From contig FMBT01000584.1 of the NCBI GenBank assembly GCA_900095095.1, positions 1 through 43,598 on the forward strand: a stretch of 43,598 bases of DNA, written 5' to 3'. The stretch is from Fragilariopsis cylindrus CCMP1102. Taxonomy: Eukaryota; Bacillariophyta; Bacillariophyceae; Bacillariales; Bacillariaceae. A program made the position numbers and the translations under genes. Shown in pieces: positions 29,573-42,046 of this stretch (positions are counted from its first letter, which is position 1; every line of letters starts with the position of its first letter). Below the pieces are notes generated by a model. It was given only the letters and a program-made list of their open reading frames with translations, was not told where the DNA came from and ran no database searches.

Positions 29573-31585
29573 TTATTTTCGGTCTCGATGATTTCTTTTT
29601 CCGGAAAAACTTCTCCTTTTTTGCAGTCGTAAGGATGATGGACGAATAGTAATATTGCTCTTCTTATTAGAAACTGCAGTAGTAGTGCTTGTAGTGCACG
29701 CTGTTGTTGTTGTTGTGTCTGGAACACATGACACTTCTATCGAATATTTCGATCTGACGATTCTCTCATGTTTCATTATAAAATTTGAAAGATCAAACTG
29801 AAAGGCTTCATTATCTGTTCCAAAATTAACATGGATTGGACAATTGGTATCAAGGCCGACGACTGGATATAGATCTGTTTGTAGAACAGAATTGTCGATA
29901 TCCTTAAATGCATAACCTAAAAATTTACCATTCAATGTATAAAAGATACCTTTTGATATGTAGTCAATTCCACATCCGACAGTATCTCCAGAACCAAATT
30001 TAGGACCATACGATTTAAGCATCCCACCTGAAGAATGGAATATTCCACCATCATCACCATGATATCCAAATGATAGCCGGTCCCAACCAGGCATTCTTGA
30101 ATGTACGCGAAAAGATTCCGTTGCAAGACCAACTGCAACACAATCTTTGTTATTGCTGTTATTATCATTATTATTATTGACTGATCGTAGTGAAGTTCTC
30201 GTCAATGGTGCTGCATCGTTTTCTTCATCCTTGTCATCTTCGTTCATTTTCAAAATATTAACTTCGTAGTAAGATATAAAACGAGGTGTGACGTTGACAT
30301 TGTTGTTGTCTTTATTACTACTTTTATCCACAAAGGGTACCACAAATGGGCTACATTCAAATGATGACGTCAAAGAAGAAGAAGACGATAATGATGACGA
30401 CTTCATATTATATCTGCCGTTATCACCCATCATCGATTTGGATCCACAACGGAGAAGGTTCATCAGAAATGGACGATGCGGATCAAAGTGTTGATTACCA
30501 CCCAACAATGCTGCACCGAAACCACCGATACTGCTGATGTTAACGCTACTTCTATGTGACGACGACGACGGCGGCGGCGGCGGCGGCATTCGTCGTGAGG
30601 AGGGTCGAGGTAGAGGATGATTTGAACGAATGCATCGATCACCTTGACCGACAGGTCCCGTGTATTTAACTAGAGTATGACCAGTATGTGTATCTTGATA
30701 AAACTGAATAACGGGTGGCTCGTCGTCCTCGTACTGTAGTCGGTAACGCTGCATTAGGGTCGTCATAAGATCTTCATCGACACATGATGGAAATGATGTT
30801 GGTGTCAAACTGAGTAATAATGATGTATTGGTACTTGTACCTGTATTACTATCATTATTGGTCGTCGTGGTCATCGTCGTCGGTGATGATAATGGTTTAT
30901 TAAATGAGGCTGCAATTGGAAGTCGAAAGTTATCAATTATTTTCGGTTGTTGTTTTCGAGTGCTGATATGCCATATCTTTTGACAATGATCAATCCAAAG
31001 ACTACTCCTCGCATCGTTGGACAACATTAGTTGTCGATAATGACGATTAATAGACATGACGGAACGTAAAGATGATAGATCAAGGAAGGAAAATATAACA
31101 ATATGTAGATCGTCAATCAAATTATCAAACTCAATCTCAATGGATGATGATGATGATTTACTAATCTCCCAAGAATATGACGGAATGATCGTTGGAACAA
31201 TAACTTTTGACGAAGTTGATGTTGATATTGTTCTTGTGATGGGTAGTAAGGTTTTCGGATCATTACCGATATTGTTATTATTATACCCGATTAATCGTTG
31301 AGCGGAAGAACGAAAAGACTTTCGATCTCGCTTACGACGTCTCGATGTATTATCGTTGTCGTTATCATTATCATTATCATTATTATTATCATTATCAGTT
31401 CCTTCTCCCATAGTCGATAATGAATCATAAGAAGATGACTGTGCTGTTATGTAAGATTCTTCTTCGTCTTCGACGACATAACAGATAGACGACGAAGACA
31501 CGTTGGTATCATCGGTAACGGAAACGGCAGTTGCATCAAAAGCATCCCAAGATACCAAACGTTGACGAGAAGAAACGCGTCTCAT
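29573..31585 (-). CDS. F-box and SPRY (B30.2-like) domain protein
   Basis: A 670-residue protein in one exon. The N-terminal ~150 residues are Ser/Asp/Asn-rich with an (Asn-Asp) run coded by a simple repeat. An F-box-like segment is at ~155-205 (LIDDLHIVIFSFLDLSSLRS ... SLWIDHCQKIW). A long linker holds a Pro run (RRMPPPPPPSSSS). A SPRY domain spans ~430-600: ISYYEVNIL, VAVGLATESFRV, MPGWDRLSFGYHGDDG, GDTVGCGIDY, FYTLNGKFLGYAF, LYPVVGLDTNCPIHVNFG. The F-box would link it to an SCF ubiquitin ligase, with SPRY as the target-binding part; the target is unknown. The last 60 residues are basic. Confidence 0.82.
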   Translation of the reverse strand: MRRVSSRQRLVSWDAFDATAVSVTDDTNVSSSSICYVVEDEEESYITAQSSSYDSLSTMGEGTDNDNNNDNDNDNDNDNTSRRRKRDRKSFRSSAQRLIGYNNNNIGNDPKTLLPITRTISTSTSSKVIVPTIIPSYSWEISKSSSSSIEIEFDNLIDDLHIVIFSFLDLSSLRSVMSINRHYRQLMLSNDARSSLWIDHCQKIWHISTRKQQPKIIDNFRLPIAASFNKPLSSPTTMTTTTNNDSNTGTSTNTSLLLSLTPTSFPSCVDEDLMTTLMQRYRLQYEDDEPPVIQFYQDTHTGHTLVKYTGPVGQGDRCIRSNHPLPRPSSRRMPPPPPPSSSSHRSSVNISSIGGFGAALLGGNQHFDPHRPFLMNLLRCGSKSMMGDNGRYNMKSSSLSSSSSLTSSFECSPFVVPFVDKSSNKDNNNVNVTPRFISYYEVNILKMNEDDKDEENDAAPLTRTSLRSVNNNNDNNSNNKDCVAVGLATESFRVHSRMPGWDRLSFGYHGDDGGIFHSSGGMLKSYGPKFGSGDTVGCGIDYISKGIFYTLNGKFLGYAFKDIDNSVLQTDLYPVVGLDTNCPIHVNFGTDNEAFQFDLSNFIMKHERIVRSKYSIEVSCVPDTTTTTACTTSTTTAVSNKKSNITIRPSSLRLQKRRSFSGKRNHRDRK

Positions 31586-32885
31586 GATGCTTTACAATAT
31601 GATCTTCTTTCTATTTTGATGATTGATTTCGAGTGTAGATTCTTCGTTTTCTTTTTTGTGTGCAAAAACACATAGAATGGGAAAAAGCAGTCTCGTCGTA
31701 AAGAAAGACAACTTCAATTGCACGATCCATCAAAGAAAGCAATGCATTCCCCTTCGCTTCAACGAAAGCTGAAAGCGAAGGGCATGTCAAAGAAAAGGGC
31801 AGGTGAAGAAAATCAGTTGTGGTGAACAAAGATTCTGTCTTTGGATCACGAAACAAACGCGTTCCATGATTTTTTTGACATCTAATAAGCGAACCCAAAG
31901 AACAAGGCCTTCCGTTAGTAAGCCAGTATGGGTCCTACAGTTGATTGATTCGAACCTAACTGTTCGTAAAAACAAAAAACAAAATTTATAACTTTTTGAT
32001 ACTGAATAGATAAAAGCAGCATGGGTAGAGTAATAAGGGTAAAGTTATATAGTAATATGTTTATTCTACCAGGAAGAAAGTGTTCCAACACACATCAGAC
32101 CTTGCCATTGGTCAAAATCCACGACTGCAGTTTTGATTTGATGTTTAGAACAAGTTTGGTACTAGTATGTACATACATTTCTTGTTGACTTGTCTTGATA
32201 ATTATACTTCTTGCTTTAATAGTCTCACTTGATTGATACATGCAACATGACAGTTAACCAACCATTAATGGTATAGTTCTGATCATGTGTATCTCTCTGT
32301 CGTTGTATTTACGCTTGGTCAAATATTTGATACAATGCTTGATTTTGTTAATTGAAACTGTTGCTTGCACATCATAATGTTGAATGTTGCTCTCTTGAGC
32401 AGTTTCTTGAAAGCCGATACCTTCCAGACATGGATATACAATAAACAGTTCACTTCTGCCCAAATTAAGGAGATAGCTTGGTTAGAGTTGTTGCATATAT
32501 CTCATCCTTCATTCAGGCACTTGATGAATTCAATAAGGTACTTGTACTTCTTGGTCGTGGTTCATGGGTGGTACTCAGTTTTGTACTCCATCTTGCAGAT
32601 GATCAGTGGATTGACATTCTCAGAGTCTACATTACATGATAACTTTTGCAAAAACAAATCTATTCTTTCATAAAATCTGAAATCAACATATGGTAGTCTA
32701 TGTAAATGTATCTAGCTACCTAAGTTCACTAGACTGAAGACCTTCTATGCTATTAACGTATGTAAATAGTGTTTATTAGAAGAGTGAGCTTAGTAGCTCT
32801 CTATGGTTGGCTATATCTACTCGTACGGTGTATGTGTGGTCTGACCCTGGTCGGTCATACCCCTCATATGGTCTGTCCTGGTCGG
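31586..32885. other. Intergenic region, part of it probably the 3' flank of an old copia element
   Basis: About 1.3 kb without a convincing gene; the short ORFs here show no domain. The end near 32830-32890 should contain the 3' LTR start of the old copia element whose pol ends at 32886, but I could not place its far edge. A short direct repeat (TGGTCTG(A/T)CC...GGTCGGTCAT) occurs at 32837-32859 and 32869-32890. Confidence 0.4.
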
Positions 32886-33274
32886 TCATTCCATAGTGAC
32901 ACTCGCCTTACGCCTACACTTCCCCACACTTACAGAATCTAGAGCATCAGAATTGTACTGTGATGCAGACTGTAATAGTGATATAAGTGGGTTAGATCTG
33001 TAAGTGGAGACGGACACATAATTGATTATGTGTGCTTTGTCATTAGAATGATCAATATAGGTAGTATATGCCGGTTTGCGTCTTCCCATAAAGACGTCCG
33101 TGTGCTCGTAAAATTTTGTCCTCCCTGTTGGCTTGCTCAGAGAATCACTGTAATTTTCATCTGTCGATGTATCGACAAAATCAATGAACTTGTCATCTGT
33201 CCATTGTAATATAATAAAGTGTTTCATTTCTACATGTCTTGTTCTTCTTGTTGGTTGTTGTGCGTTCGCTAAAT
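32886..33274 (-). pseudogene. 3' end of an older Ty1/copia pol (RNase H tail), cut by the neighbouring element
   Basis: Read on the minus strand from the LTR edge, the frame is open: LANAQQPTRRTRHVEMKHFI, then ILQWTDDKFIDF, NYSDSLSKPTGRTKFYEH and TDVFMGRRKPAY, ending with a TGA at 32886-32888. The pattern RTRHVEMKHF...SDSLSKPTG is the end of the copia RNase H domain (compare the usual TKHIDIRYHF...ADILTKPL). All upstream parts (RT, integrase, Gag) are missing at the LTR junction. It differs clearly from the equivalent part of the large copia element, so it comes from another family. Confidence 0.8.
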
Positions 33275-34076
33275 TGTACGTTTCACAGACAATCGATGAT
33301 TGGTGAAACAGGATTATAATAGTCTTACTCTTCGGTCTTGTAAGATTCTATTAAAGCTGGAAGGGTTGATACTCTTGACCCTTATATTGAAAGACTACTC
33401 ACGGTTGTTCTACCAGGATATCTAACCCCTTCTTGTCAGCGAAACTTCCGTAGAAGAATGGCGTAACTTTCTGTAGATATATCTATAGTAACGTCGTACG
33501 ATACTAACGATGATGTTCAAACGCAAAAGTTGTTATTAACACACTTGTTTATTTAGTCTATGGTTATTACAATTTCTCAACAATAAAAGACAGTAATTGT
33601 TCATTTCTCGTAATCGAGGTAATTCTGCTCTTTTCTTCGTATTTTAGTATTGCGGTTTCCAGTAACCTTGCATACAACTTTCTGTTCCTAACTCACTTCG
33701 CCTCAATGCATATATATCGCATTAGCGGTTCAAAGGTGGACATCGACATCTGTTCGACTTCCATATGTATAACACTCTTCATAATCGTGTTCTATGTATT
33801 CGGACACTCTTCCTAATCGTGTTCCGATTTGTATAAATATACCTAAGCACTTCTCTTATTTGCGCTCGGTTCCAATTGCTTCGACAACTGCTTCGACAGT
33901 CACTTCAACTCCAAACAGTACGATGTTGGCTTTTAGCTAACTTTCGGTTCTCTTTTATCTCAATAATGCATACACGTGCATTTCTCCTCACTAATCTGAT
34001 CGCGCTTGTATTTCTACTCCGCGGGGCTTATGTACGACATATGACTCCTACATCGAGTACTATGTATAATTTAACA
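33275..34076 (-). repeat. 3' LTR of the copia element
   Basis: 802 bp, TGTACG...TTAACA on the plus strand (TGTTAA...CGTACA on the element strand), so it has TG...CA ends. It differs from the other LTR by T/C near 33669, T/G near 33888 and a missing G near 33898. Confidence 0.9.
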
Positions 34077-37000
34077 CTCCCCATTGGTCGTAACGATTTC
34101 TGCTAACTCTGATTCAGTAATGTGACGATCGACTTCTAATGTATCATCAAAATATAACGCGGCCGTGTTACCTCCAAAGTGAAAGATTGGGCGGATCAAT
34201 TCGTACGTACTTTGATAACCCCAATGTTTCGTAAGTATATCTGCAATATTACTTTCCGATTTAATATGTTGCAGATTAATGAAACCACTTGCAATTAAGC
34301 TTCTAACAAAGTGAAATGACAGAATGTTATGTCGTTTATGTAACTTTGCGTCCGGTATGGTTGCACTATTGATCATCGCGTCATTGTCTCCCCATGCGTA
34401 GTCTTCATCTCCTACTGGTACTCCAAGGTATCGTAGATACTGTCGGTGATCAATGATCTGTTCGAAACAGGTTCGACATGCCAGGAATTCAGATCCGTAC
34501 GTTGCGGTTTCCGTGGTAGATTGTTTCTTGGAATACCAATCGACGGGAGTCTTGTTGTAGAAGTGAACTACACCTGTAACTGCTTTTCCTGATAGTACGT
34601 CATGCATTAGATTTGCATCGAAGTAATGGGTCAAAACGATTCGTTTTCCCAGTGGAGTTGGTGCATCTTTAGGGATGTCTTCAGTTGGGTTTCCATATAC
34701 AGAATGGCTCCAATCGTAGGGTGGCATTGGTGGAATACCGGAATAGTCTGGTTCATCAACTCGAAACCGTAGTTTGAAATGCCTGAACTTGCATAAGAAT
34801 CCGTAGATACGCTTGATTCTTTCAAGATGTCCCTTTCGTGGTTGCGCTCTAAAGCTTGATAAGCTCATTACTGCGGATTGTATATCCCATCGTCCAATAG
34901 AGATTGCCCATTGCATAGCTCCTATTAATGATTGATATATTTCAATACCGTCTTGGTCAAGAAACTCGGTTACATCAAGTTCTGGATGGTCTCCCTTCAC
35001 TAGCGGTGATCTATGCTTCTGGTTAGGCAATTCCTTGAAATATTGCTTGTAGGCATCTTCCATCTTGTCTATGTAACGGCTTGGGTCCATACATAATACT
35101 CCATCAGAGTCTCTCTCAAATCCACAACCTAAGTGGAAGTTAACTTCTCCTGAACCTTTCAGTTTGAAGTTGTACGGTGCTGACGACAGCTGGTTTAGGA
35201 ACTCCCTAGGATTCTCCATAACAATGCATAGGTCATCAACATATGTGGCCACATATTCGTACACGTCTCTTGTAGGACATTTTCTCATGAAAATACTTGA
35301 TTCTGCTTTGGATGGGTAGAATCCTAGGTCGCGTAGACAATCAGATAGCAAAATGTTGAATGCTTTTCCGCTAAGTCTTAATCCGTAAAGAGCCTTATCT
35401 ATGATAAGAAGGTTTCCTTGTAGCTCCCCAAATTCTGGTCCTGCTTTGATGCATACCTTTTCGGTGGTCTTTGCTTCAAGATAAGCATTTCCAATATCAG
35501 TAGCCCATGGGGTCATGCCGTTAAGTTCTCCTAAGAATATGCATGTACGTAATCCGCGTAATGAAACAACACCTGAGTAAACAGATTCGAGTGGCGTATC
35601 CGTTAGGTTACCATTAGCTACAACTCGAGCTTTGTGCCTGCCATCGTGTTTCACATCAAAGATAGTATGAACTTTGATCTTGCGATAACCTTCTGGTATC
35701 TTTGCATCATGGAATTCTCCCTTGTTCTTGAATACTGCATAATCCGTTAATTGTGCATGTTCCAATACATTTGCTTCTTGCCATTTATGATTACCGTTCC
35801 TTTCGTCAAACTCAAGGGCTTCCTTGTAGTTACGCGGTATAGAGAATCCATACTTGTACTTAGGAGTAACACGGAAGGATCGTAGCTTGGCTTGTTTCAC
35901 AAGTCGTCTAATATGCTTATCTCGGTTAGCAATTCTTTTAAAACGTTTCCATCCTTCCAATTCGAGTAGGTCAAATTTCTTGGCATAGATCGCAAGATCA
36001 ACAGGAATGTCCTTAGCAAGGAAGTCCAATGGTTCAACCGAAATTGCTCCCGTTTCCCAAGCTGTTCTGACGTTGTAGTCACTCCCCATTCTATCCTTGT
36101 GTCCCACAGGAGTATGTACGTGTCCTAAGATAGTACGAAATTTCCAATGATGTCCGTCTTCATTGTTCTGTTCTCTTTCGATGTAGTCCAGAATTTCGTT
36201 GTACGACATGATGTCTTCTTGGGAGCTGTGATCATAGTTTAGCCTGAACTTGATTAGATTCATATCCTTTTCAACTTTGCCTTCAAAGTCTTTGATAAGT
36301 TCTACAACTCGTGCTCTATTAACTTCACCTCTCTCGTCGGGTTTGGTTAGGAAAACTCTTCCTACTAGATCACTTGGTGGGGGCGCTATTGCTACCAACG
36401 GTTTGCCGTCGTCTCCGAGTATCGGGTTGCCATTTTCGTCTTTAAGAGGAAACTCAAATTCTTTTCCCAAAAGATATTCATTCTCCCCATTTTCTCGAAG
36501 ATAGACAAATGAATCTAGCTGTTCCTTGATAGATGTGTCACGTTGCTTGAGGATTCGTTGACGAGTTGCGGTAGACGGCTGTGGGTTGGTGGGATGGTTG
36601 ATATCAGTATTATTGACTTGGGTCAATAGTGTGGTAACTCCTTTAACGTTCAAGTTTTGAAGGGGTTTATGTCGTGAACTACGTCGTAAACCTTTATCCT
36701 TAGTTTTATCCAGAGGATTTAAGTCGCTTAAACGCTTCTGTTTTACATGACGTTGTGGTCCAGTAGGAGATGCACGTTTTGGCGACGCCGTTTTAAAATG
36801 ACCAGTCTGCTGTTCATTCGAGTCGTTAAATCTTGCATCTAATTCTGCCTGGAGTTGAATTTCGATATCCTTGGATATTGCTGATTCATCAAAATCGTTA
36901 AAAGTATTTCCCGAGGTTACTTCTTTTAACTTATTGTTAGCAATATCTTCTGCCGGAGAAAGGATATTTTCAACATTGAATAGATCTTTGTCTACCGTGA

Positions 37001-40000
37001 CAGGATCTTCGCGTAGGTTCTTCATCGTATTGTCCCGTGCAGTACGTATGGCTGAACGACAAATTTCGTTTCCAGTTGTATCGGAAATGATTTTGTAGGT
37101 CATCTTGTTACCTATATGTTCAGAGATTCCTACCCATCGACCTCTCATTTCTTTGGACTTACTTGGGAAATGCTGTTCTGATTCATCAACGAGATAATAA
37201 ACAGGTTCCCAAAAATAAAAGTATAGCAGAGGGCTAATATCAGTCATTTGAAATGTTGCGATTTGTAGTGGGCTCTTGTTTCCCTCTCCGATGTTTGGGT
37301 CAACACAATTGTTGAGGCAGAATATAACATAAGATAATGCTAGAAACCAAACGTAGGGAGGGCATCCGCTGCGGTCCATTACTCGGTTTGTGTACCGTTT
37401 GACAGTTTGCCATCGATTCTCAGCATAGTTTTTGGTGCTGATATTTGGATTCGCATTGCCATAATGAAATACAAATGTCTCGAAGGTACACTGCGTTTTT
37501 CCATCCTCGATACATAGGAGCATTATCTGCTACTAGTCCAGTGGGACATCCTCTTTGACGGACACGATCTTGGAAGCAAAGTAGAAAGTCTTCAGCATTC
37601 TGATGTTTTACTTTATATGCATCGGTGAGTTTCGATTTTCGTCCCACGAAGATATGTGCACATTTCTCACCACCGTTGCATGCAGGAGTATCTGAATAGA
37701 TCATGTCGGTGGCATCGTCTTCATCACGGCGTTTAAGATTCGCAGAAGGATTAGGTGATTTGAACATCTTGTGCAGATATGAGGCTGGGGGTAGTTTCAT
37801 ATTTTGAGTTGTATGCTTGAAGGTAGCTTTAACAACAGAAGCAGGTAGATGTGCAAAGTACTTCCTTTTGGATTCATAATCGATGACCGTGGGTACAGAA
37901 TATCTTGGTGTAAGAGGATTCATTACATTAGCAATGTCGGTAGCATTAATGTCATATTGTTCATAATAATCGAGTCTTCCTTGATAGATTAGACGTTGAG
38001 TAGATTCATCCATTAAAAAGTCTTCCCAGTATTCGTGTTCAGTCGGTCTGAAGGTAGATAAGTCATCAAGATACGAGGTGTCTGATATTGTATCTACGAA
38101 TACTGTGGAGTCCTGGGGTTTATCTACTGAATCGTAGAATAGTAGATCGTCCATCTTCATTTCTTCAATAACGTCGTCGATGATATTAGGTTGAAGTGGA
38201 TGAGGGTCCGTTGAAAAGAACTCGATGCCGTCTACCATTGTAGGGGATTCGTTATCATTGACCATATTATCAATAATTGGGATTGGTAAATCATTATCTG
38301 TAGCAGCAGATGGTTTCTTATCAATCAGTTCTTGTTTAGAGGCTGCAGCTTTGAGTCGTTTCTCTTTGATTCGGATACGGCGTTTGAGCTTACTTTTTCT
38401 AAGTCGAGGACATTCAATTTTCTCCCCATTGGAGTCCATCGATTGGATCGTTCCATACAATTGTAGTTGGTTGCTTGAATTTATTAACTACAGGTTCATC
38501 ATCACTTGAGGAATCTTCTTCATCACCTGAGGAATCTTCTTCTTGAGCTCGACATTGTAAACCAGGCATAGATCCAACACTGTCATCATCATCATGTTCA
38601 ATTTCAACGGTTTGAACTGTTGCACGTATTGGTCTATGTTCTTGTTTAGAAAGATAGTCGTAATTAATATTACCTTCTTGATCGTAGAACTCGTTGATAG
38701 CGGAACGTGGCATAGGAGGAAATTGCTTGAGCATTTCTTCAGGTGTACGGCTATCGTCATTCAGATTAGGATTCCATTCCGCAGGTGAAGTAAACTGTAC
38801 ATGTGTAAGCTCTTTAATTTCATCATTGGTAGGATACGTTTGGCGAATGTACGGTAATCCAGAGCGTATAGATAAAGGTAACTGATATCCGTCTGCAGTT
38901 TGAATACGTTGTGGTCCGCCATAGGCTGTCGCTGTATCTCCAACGAGATTATTATGCGCTTGGAACTGACATTTCGAATGGATCGATTTTTCTTGTTCAG
39001 GTACATGAGCATATTGATGAAATATGGCTAGAATCTTGCCTCTGTTTGTAACAATTACAGAACAAAACGTTCCAAGTCTCTTGCCAGTCATTTGATGATC
39101 ACCTGCAATACCTATATTGACACGTCGTCCGTCAGCATTGTAAGACATGAGTCTCATGTCTCTGCCTCCAATTCCACCATTAGCTCCGCCATCCATTAAT
39201 GCGAGTGGTTCATTAAAGAATTTCGTTGCATTAACGGAGACGACGTAGTTGTCCTTGGAAGTATTTGGTAGGTGACAATCGACTTGATCAAAACGATGAT
39301 TGATTTTAGCCATAGCTGCCGTATATGCGATATGACCAACAACTTTACCATCTTTACCTATTACTGGTGTGGTTTTGTTGGCCATGAATCGACGTGGATC
39401 GGCTAAAGGCAGCTCAGTCTTCCTTGGTAATTCCTTCTTCTTGAGTATACCTTGATTGGGCTGTCTTCGTCTTGCTGCGTTTGCCGTCAAATCAGTTGCT
39501 TCTATGACAGATGTATCGTCAGCATCATCAGCGTCGTATACGTAGGTATGCTCTGATTGGCCGGATGCGTCGGAGTCATATCCTTCAAAATCGCTAATGT
39601 AGACACCTAACTCACTATTTTTCTTAGCACCTTGCTTAGTGGGATGGTTTTTGATTTTAAGAATCTGTTTCTTAATATCATTGGGTGCCTTACTCCATGC
39701 AATCCGCAAATCTCTTGGACACTTTTCGAAGATTGGTTTCGGTATTTCAGTGTCAGGGTCTCTCTCACGAGGAGGGCGACGGTTCTTCTGGAATGCTGCA
39801 TAGGCTTGCATTGTACTTTCAGCGTGTTCGGTCATAGGTTCGTTGGATACGGACATATGAGCTAAGAACTCGTCAATGCCATCGTCAGTGTCGTCATAGT
39901 CTACATTCATCTCTTCATTGTAAAATGATTCTGATGTAGCTTGATGAGCTTGACGGGATGGTTTCTTGTATGGCGTATATAGATCATGATTCTTGGCTGA

Positions 40001-41871
40001 TTTGATAAGAAACGTGATGTACTCATGATACGTAACAGGTCTAGAAGATCCAGCTAAAGCGCTTCCTCGTTTACTATCTTGACATGATTGCCAGGAGTTA
40101 ATTAACGCGGAATCGGTCATGACTGCTGTTTGCAGTAATGTTATCTTTACTGAATCATCCATGACGTTAGTAGCTAGTTGATCGTACCGTCTGGAGGTAT
40201 CTTGAAATGAAGTAAGAAATTCATGTCTTGTGTTGAAATCGCTGAATTTCAATGCAATTAATTTCTTCATCAGTGTGGTTGAAGCTATCTGAGCTGCATC
40301 TGAGTCATTCTGATGATCTTCGTGATTTCTCCATACATATAACGGATCGTCTGGACGGACCATAAGAAGACCTAGACCTTCGGGGTTCTTAAGAACTACA
40401 CACAAGATTTGAGCGAAGTAATTAACTTGAAGTCTTGCTAGTTCTGCATCGGGTCCACTACGTACTGAGCACGTTGATGATCGAAGATCGGGATTGAAAT
40501 TAGGATCCAATACTCTTTCCAATGTATCTTGGATAATTTGTCTCTTAAAATTTAGTTTCCAATCTTGATAGAAAGCATCATTGTTGATGGTCGGGTATTT
40601 TACAGGATCTCGAGGCTTTCGATTCCAACTGATAAGTGCGGCTTCATCATCTTTTAAAGTGATAGGGCCTGAAACTATCATTGTTGGTGAGCCAGGAGAA
40701 CCTGTTGTAGTCGTTGCCGGTATAACTAACGTTCGAAGATATGTAGCTTTACCAGTTATTGCACGTTTCCAGTTTAACATATCCGCATAATCCCATGTAG
40801 ACGGATCGTCACAATCGATGACTCCACCAGCAAGAGCAACGGCAGCAGCGGTCTCTAGATAACAACAAAAGTGTACACAGTTTTGTACTTCCTTGAGTGG
40901 TGTTATATGGAGAGTTTCTTCGGTGCCTACAGTGGTTGGCTTTTCGTATTTAAACGTTGGCAAATCATCAATTTCAATAGAACGAAATTGTTCAAATGTG
41001 TGGATGTGGTTCTGATCTAACACAAGGTAATCGGATTTGTTGCCGTCGTACATTTCAACATATTCACCAAGAGGACTTCGAGTTGCGCATCGAAAGGAGT
41101 GGTCGCCATCTTGGGTGAGCTAGTATTACTAGGCGTAATGTTAGTAGCAAATGCACGTCGAGTTGTTAAGTTACGGACTCTGAAATTGCAGATCTCGGTT
41201 AGCAATGTATCAAGGCGTTCTGTTAACGGTAACTCTGGAAGAGAAGGTAAAGGTGGAGTCTCTGGAAGAGAAGGTAGAGGTACGTTAATAGGAACTGGAT
41301 TTCTGGCAGTAATTTCGTAACCTTTTACGTAAGGATCGTGTACTGTTGGAAATGTTCCGAGCGTAAAAGACGTATCAATGACTTCTTCAATAGGTTCAGG
41401 TGGACTGGGACGTTCCGGAACACTAGATGTATCTGTACTTGAACTATCTGGTAGAGGTAGTCTAGGCGGAGAGACGTAGAGTGGATCGCCGGGGCGTAAG
41501 CCGCTATAAGCGCTTGCTGTGCTTTCGTCTTCTTCTCTAGCTGTGTTTACTTCTACCTGGATATTTAAAAGATTATTTTCTATATCGGCTTCCTCTTGAT
41601 TAGTATCACCAGATGGTGTATATCTAATAGTCGGAGCTCTTGAACGAGTAGTTCTGCGCGGGTTCGGTGTGTGAACGTTATAACCTAGAGAGGTTAGTTC
41701 AGTCCGATGGTTAGCGTCTGCCCAAAAAGGGGGACTACGAGTTCCTTCACCTAACGCTTCGGGCGCTTGGTTTCCACTTGTTGCTTCGGAATAAGTGGAT
41801 CTACTATCGTTATCACTTCCTTCAGTAGGTAGTGTTTCGTTAGTATCCTCTTGTTCTTCTTGCTGGCTCAT
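34071..41871 (-). pseudogene. Copia gag-pol polyprotein, interrupted by three one-base frameshifts
   Basis: Four overlapping frames form one polyprotein of about 2600 residues. 41871 to ~41095: Ser/Pro-rich N-terminal extension from MSQQEEQEDTNE. ~41095-38420: Gag (VNYFAQILCVVLKN, MDDSVKITLLQTAV) and the aspartic protease with LMDGGANGG near 39191, the CoDi form of D-S/T-G. ~38420-37430: start of integrase (HIFVGRKSKLTDAY, LVADNAPMYRGW). 37430-34071: rest of integrase (NYAENRWQTVKRYTNRVMDR, holding the catalytic Glu), RT with TYVDDLCIV near 35224-35244, and RNase H (FDANL, TYGSEFLA, GDNDAMI, SNIADILTK). Correcting each shift restores known motifs (QHQK + NYAENRW). The shifts sit at AAA, AAAA and AAAAA runs. 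The stop codon lies inside the 3' LTR. Confidence 0.9.
34077..34087 (-). other. Polypurine tract of the copia element
   Basis: AATGGGGAG on the element strand directly abuts the 3' LTR (TGTTAA). It serves as primer for plus-strand DNA synthesis. The same bases encode the last residues of pol (TNGE). Confidence 0.7.
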
Positions 41872-42046
41872 TCACAGTTGAATGGCTTCTCTAGTTCTTA
41901 TTTGTTAAGACTTGAGGTTATTGTAATTTAGACTTCTTTCGAGATCGTTAATTCAATAATTACAATTAAATATAATTGGATCTCCGGTCCTTTTGTCGTT
42001 CAGATGAACTAAAAAGAAAGTTGATCAGCACGTTTATAGGATAAAC
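41872..42046 (-). other. Leader between the primer site and gag
   Basis: 175 bases of untranslated leader of the copia RNA, AT-rich, where a packaging signal would be expected. I see no specific structure. Confidence 0.5.

Noticed and set aside
30288..30537. Plus-strand ORFs opposite the F-box/SPRY gene.
   Set aside because: They are antisense to a well-supported domain protein and consist of simple-repeat residues.
33954..34076. Short ORF (MHTRAFLLTNLIALVFLL) repeated in both LTRs.
   Set aside because: It lies on the strand opposite to the element, is within the LTR and ends at the LTR border; repetition only reflects LTR duplication.
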